Below are positions 61,390 to 63,709 of a DNA stretch of 63,709 nucleotides, piece by piece (position 1 is the stretch's first letter; each line of letters opens with the position of its first letter). The notes below the pieces were generated by a model, which was not told the origin of the DNA, made no database searches, and worked only from the letters and a program-made list of their open reading frames with translations. The position numbers and the translations under genes were made by a program. Source of the stretch: Candidatus Sumerlaeia bacterium (GTDB lineage: Bacteria; Sumerlaeota; Sumerlaeia; SLMS01; JAHLLQ01); NCBI GenBank assembly GCA_019634695.1, contig JAHCAW010000020.1:1-63709 (forward strand), in the 5' to 3' direction.

Positions 61390-61558
61390 TACGCTCGGGG
61401 CGCCCGCCACCTGAGGAGCAATTTGCCAAGTCCATACAAATCAGCATTATGCGCGAATAATTTCCGCCGCCAAGCCGGCGACGCGGAAATCCGGCCAAAT
61501 TGAGAGGGTGTAATCGACGGGAATGGGAAACGAGTTACACAGTCCGACGTCCCGGCCG

Positions 61559-63034
61559 TTACTCATCGAAGAGACCGTGCCGAACCATCTTGTTGTGCAG
61601 GCTCTTGCGGCTGATGCCGAGCAGGTCGGCGGTCTCCTGACGGTGCCCGCCGGCCCGGGACAGGGCGGCGCGGATCAGGTACTTCTCGATATGGTCGGTC
61701 AGCAGGGCCAGCCGTTCGGCGAGCGGGGTGTCGAAGTCCTCGGTATCGAGCAGGCTCTGGAGATTGAGCTCGTTGAGGGCGTCGTGGGTGGCGGCCAGCG
61801 AGCCGGGCATCGGGGTGGCGGGAGCGCCCGAACCGGTGCCCGAGCGCAGGACCGGCGGCAGGTCGTCGACGGTGACGGTGTCGCCCTCGGCGAGCAACAT
61901 GGTGCGCTGGATCATGTTCTCGAGCTCGCGCACGTTGCCGGGCCACGGGTAGTCGAGGAACTTCTGCAACGCGCTCTGACTGACTCCACGAATGAACTTT
62001 GAGAGGCGCGGGTTATAGTACTGCACGAAGTGGTCGATCAGCAGCGGGATGTCCTCGCGGCGATCGCGCAGCGGCGGGATGAACACCGGCATGACGTTGA
62101 TGCGGTAGTAGAGGTCCTCGCGGAACTGGCCCTTTCGCACCATCTCGCCGAGGTCGCGGTAGGTGGCGCAGATGACGCGGATGTCGACGGGGATGGTCTT
62201 GGTGGAGCCGACGCGTTCGATCTCGCGCTCCTGCAGGACACGCAGGAGCTTGCCCTGCAACGGAAGTGGCATGTCGCCGATTTCGTCGAGGAAGAGCGTG
62301 CCGCCGTTGGCGGCCTCGACCTTGCCGATCTTCTGCTGGATGGCGCCCGTGAAGGAGCCGCGCTCGTGACCGAACATTTCGCTTTCGAGCAACGACTCGG
62401 GAATCGCCACGGTGTTGATGCGGATGAAGGGCCCATCGGCGCGAGGGCTGTTGTAGTGAATCGCCGAGGCGATCAGCTCCTTACCGGTGCCCGACTCGCC
62501 GCCGATCAGCACCGTGACGTCGTTGTCCAGCACGCGCGAGATGAGCTGGAAGACCTCGCGCATGGCGTCGGACTGCCCGACGATGGAGTCGAAGCAGTAG
62601 CGCGAGACAGCCTGCTCGCGGATTTCGCGCAGGGTCTCCATGAGGCGCGCCTTCTCGAGCGCACGGCGCAGGACGATGCGCACCTCGTTGATGTCGAAGG
62701 GCTTGGTGAAGTAGTCGTAGGCGCCGTACTCGAGGGCTTCGAGCGCGGTGGCCTGCGTGCCGTGCGCGGTGACGAGCAGCACCGTCAGATCCGGGCGCGC
62801 CGTGCGCATCTCCTTCAGGGCGGCCAGCCCGTCCATCTTGGGCATCTTGATGTCCATGATGACGGCGTCGAAGCGGCGGGACTTGACGAGGCGGACGGCG
62901 TCGAGGCCGTTGGAGCATTCGACGGGTCGGAGTCCCTCGCGGCGCAGCAGTTCGGCGAGGACGAAGCGGATGTTGGCCTCGTCGTCGGCGATCAGGATTT
63001 CGCCCTTGGTTTGGATCGCGCCGTCGTTGCCCAT
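61559..63034 (-). CDS. NtrC/PilR-family sigma-54-dependent response regulator
   Basis: A 491-aa activator: receiver (phospho Asp61 in [12 protein letters not shown]), AAA+ domain with GESGTGKE, the canonical sigma-54 loop GSFTGA, Walker [13 protein letters not shown], and a Fis-type DNA-binding helix pair ([22 protein letters not shown]). ATG 63034 was chosen because the receiver strand begins shortly after it; a frame upstream is Arg-rich and not conserved. It is adjacent to the pilin genes on the same strand and probably activates their sigma-54 promoter; the cognate kinase is not in the window. Confidence 0.94.
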   Translation of the reverse strand: MGNDGAIQTKGEILIADDEANIRFVLAELLRREGLRPVECSNGLDAVRLVKSRRFDAVIMDIKMPKMDGLAALKEMRTARPDLTVLLVTAHGTQATALEALEYGAYDYFTKPFDINEVRIVLRRALEKARLMETLREIREQAVSRYCFDSIVGQSDAMREVFQLISRVLDNDVTVLIGGESGTGKELIASAIHYNSPRADGPFIRINTVAIPESLLESEMFGHERGSFTGAIQQKIGKVEAANGGTLFLDEIGDMPLPLQGKLLRVLQEREIERVGSTKTIPVDIRVICATYRDLGEMVRKGQFREDLYYRINVMPVFIPPLRDRREDIPLLIDHFVQYYNPRLSKFIRGVSQSALQKFLDYPWPGNVRELENMIQRTMLLAEGDTVTVDDLPPVLRSGTGSGAPATPMPGSLAATHDALNELNLQSLLDTEDFDTPLAERLALLTDHIEKYLIRAALSRAGGHRQETADLLGISRKSLHNKMVRHGLFDE

Positions 63035-63198
63035 GCGTGTGCCGCCCTTGGCCGCCCGCCTGCGCGGCGTGGTCCGGTGTCGAGGTCCGCGGTATTCCTT
63101 TCGTCGGGCGGGCCGGCGTCGCAACACCGAACTCTTGACACTGTCGCCGGCGGCTCCGTTGGTTTCCACGCAGCAGCGACGTGGGCGGAGTGACGACA

Positions 63199-63504
63199 AT
63201 GCGTGCCCTGCGATTGGGATTCTGGCTGGCAATGTTTTTGGCCGTGGCGGCCGGGGCGTTTGCTCTGCACTTTCTGCCCGCGCAGCGCGACCTTGCCGAA
63301 GCCCGGCGCGCTTTTCAGGCGGCGCACGGCGACCTCAAGGCCGCCGAGACCGAGGTCCGCGACCTGGAAGCACGCGTCCAAGGTTTGCGCACCAACGTGG
63401 ATGCCGTCGAACTGGGCGCGCGCACCGAGTACCGCCTCATCCGGCCCGGCGAGCGCCTTGAACTCGTTCAGGTGGGCGGACGCCCTGCGAACCGTCTGCC
63501 CTGA
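63199..63504 (+). CDS. FtsB/DivIC-like septum formation initiator
   Basis: A 101-aa protein with one N-terminal membrane helix (LGFWLAMFLAVAAGAFAL), an external coiled coil (LAEARRAFQAAHGDLKAAE...), and a C-terminal segment ARTEYRLIRPGERL that resembles the FtsB/DivIC tail. Such proteins organise the FtsQLB division complex. ATG 63199 follows GGAG. Divergent from the sigma-54 activator. Confidence 0.65.
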   Translation: MRALRLGFWLAMFLAVAAGAFALHFLPAQRDLAEARRAFQAAHGDLKAAETEVRDLEARVQGLRTNVDAVELGARTEYRLIRPGERLELVQVGGRPANRLP

Positions 63505-63573
63505 GCGACGAAGCTGCGGCACCGGGCAGTTGCCTGCCGGGCCGCCGATTCCGGGTTGGAGAGACAGCGAACC

Positions 63574-63709
63574 ATGAAGATTCCGCGGGGATTTCGCGGC
63601 GGCGCCGCAACGGCCGGGCTCAAGAAGTCCGGCAAGAGCGACATCGGACTCATCGTGTCGGACACCCCATGCGTGGGAGCCGGCCTGTTCACCCGCAACA
63701 AGTTCGCCG
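63574..63709 (+). CDS. argJ: Glutamate N-acetyltransferase / amino-acid acetyltransferase, 3'-truncated
   Basis: Only 45 codons are in the window. They read MKIPRGFRGGAATAGLKKSG, then SDIGLIVSDTPCVGAGLFTRNKF, the ArgJ N-terminus. ArgJ makes N-acetylglutamate and recycles the acetyl group in arginine synthesis. GGAGAG precedes the ATG. Confidence 0.9.
   Translation, partial: MKIPRGFRGGAATAGLKKSGKSDIGLIVSDTPCVGAGLFTRNKFA

Noticed and set aside
61420..61450. Second sigma-54-like site TTGGCAAATTGC on the minus strand
   Set aside because: Only six bases lie between GG and GC, where ten are required.

Overview
This 63.7 kb window is high-GC (roughly two thirds G+C by eye), densely coded bacterial chromosome with mostly housekeeping genes. 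I see no rRNA, tRNA or CRISPR array. Several features suggest a Gram-negative-type bacterium, perhaps a PVC relative or a candidate phylum such as Sumerlaeota or Hydrogenedentota: phosphatidylserine/PE synthesis, many lipoproteins, anhydroMurNAc kinase, System II cytochrome c biogenesis, short pilin-like proteins with CPSGG tails, and abundant REP-like palindromes. The phylum cannot be fixed from this sequence alone.

Layout. 0-5 kb: a 5'-truncated GH2 beta-mannosidase-like protein lacking both catalytic glutamates, a sigma-54 activator and aroQ, then a palindrome-rich gap. 5-12.6 kb: ccsA/resB, a secreted DA1-like zinc peptidase with six Cys4 modules, a DUF4258-like/XRE toxin-antitoxin pair and a STAS protein. 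12.8-21.3 kb (all minus): psd-pssA-rsmB, cobA-hemD-vanZ, alcohol dehydrogenase and anmK. 21.8-25.1 kb: leuS. 25-31 kb: ablB, a double receiver protein, comF, purD, pyrR and a serine-hydrolase lipoprotein. 31-39 kb: SGNH hydrolase, mazG, DUF4870, DUF507, SPFH, M29 aminopeptidase and recD2. 39-48 kb: two DUF4139 paralogues, a TPR-type lipoprotein, ruvX, a GspE-type ATPase, a secreted protein and namZ. 48-54.7 kb: a giant secreted beta-propeller, a frameshifted vapC with its antitoxin, a zinc-ribbon membrane protein and an IS200-like element. 54.7-63.7 kb: a lipoprotein, an ABC ATPase, an ECF sigma/anti-sigma pair, two pilins, a second sigma-54 activator, an FtsB-like protein and the start of argJ.

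The most remarkable object is leuS. Its reading frame is continuous (1104 codons) but contains a complete HUH/Y1 REP-associated transposase of about 257 residues, in frame, inside the CP1 editing domain. The insert is bounded by 30-bp inverted repeats, each itself a hairpin. Class I synthetase motifs lie on both sides and the transposase keeps its HVH pair and tyrosine. This is a transposase nested intein-like in an essential gene, but with no intein motifs. A second, free-standing IS200-like element (53.9-54.6 kb) is flanked by mosaic inverted arrays of palindromes. Other palindromes lie in gene leaders (anmK, purD), in a gap at 4.6-5.1 kb and possibly inside cobA-hemD, so palindromic elements appear to have shaped this genome.

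Functional links: envelope lipid synthesis (psd, pssA), peptidoglycan turnover (namZ, anmK), haem export and cytochrome c maturation (ccsA, resB), nucleotide metabolism (purD, pyrR, mazG), and a pilin gene with a good sigma-54 promoter beside an NtrC/PilR-type activator.
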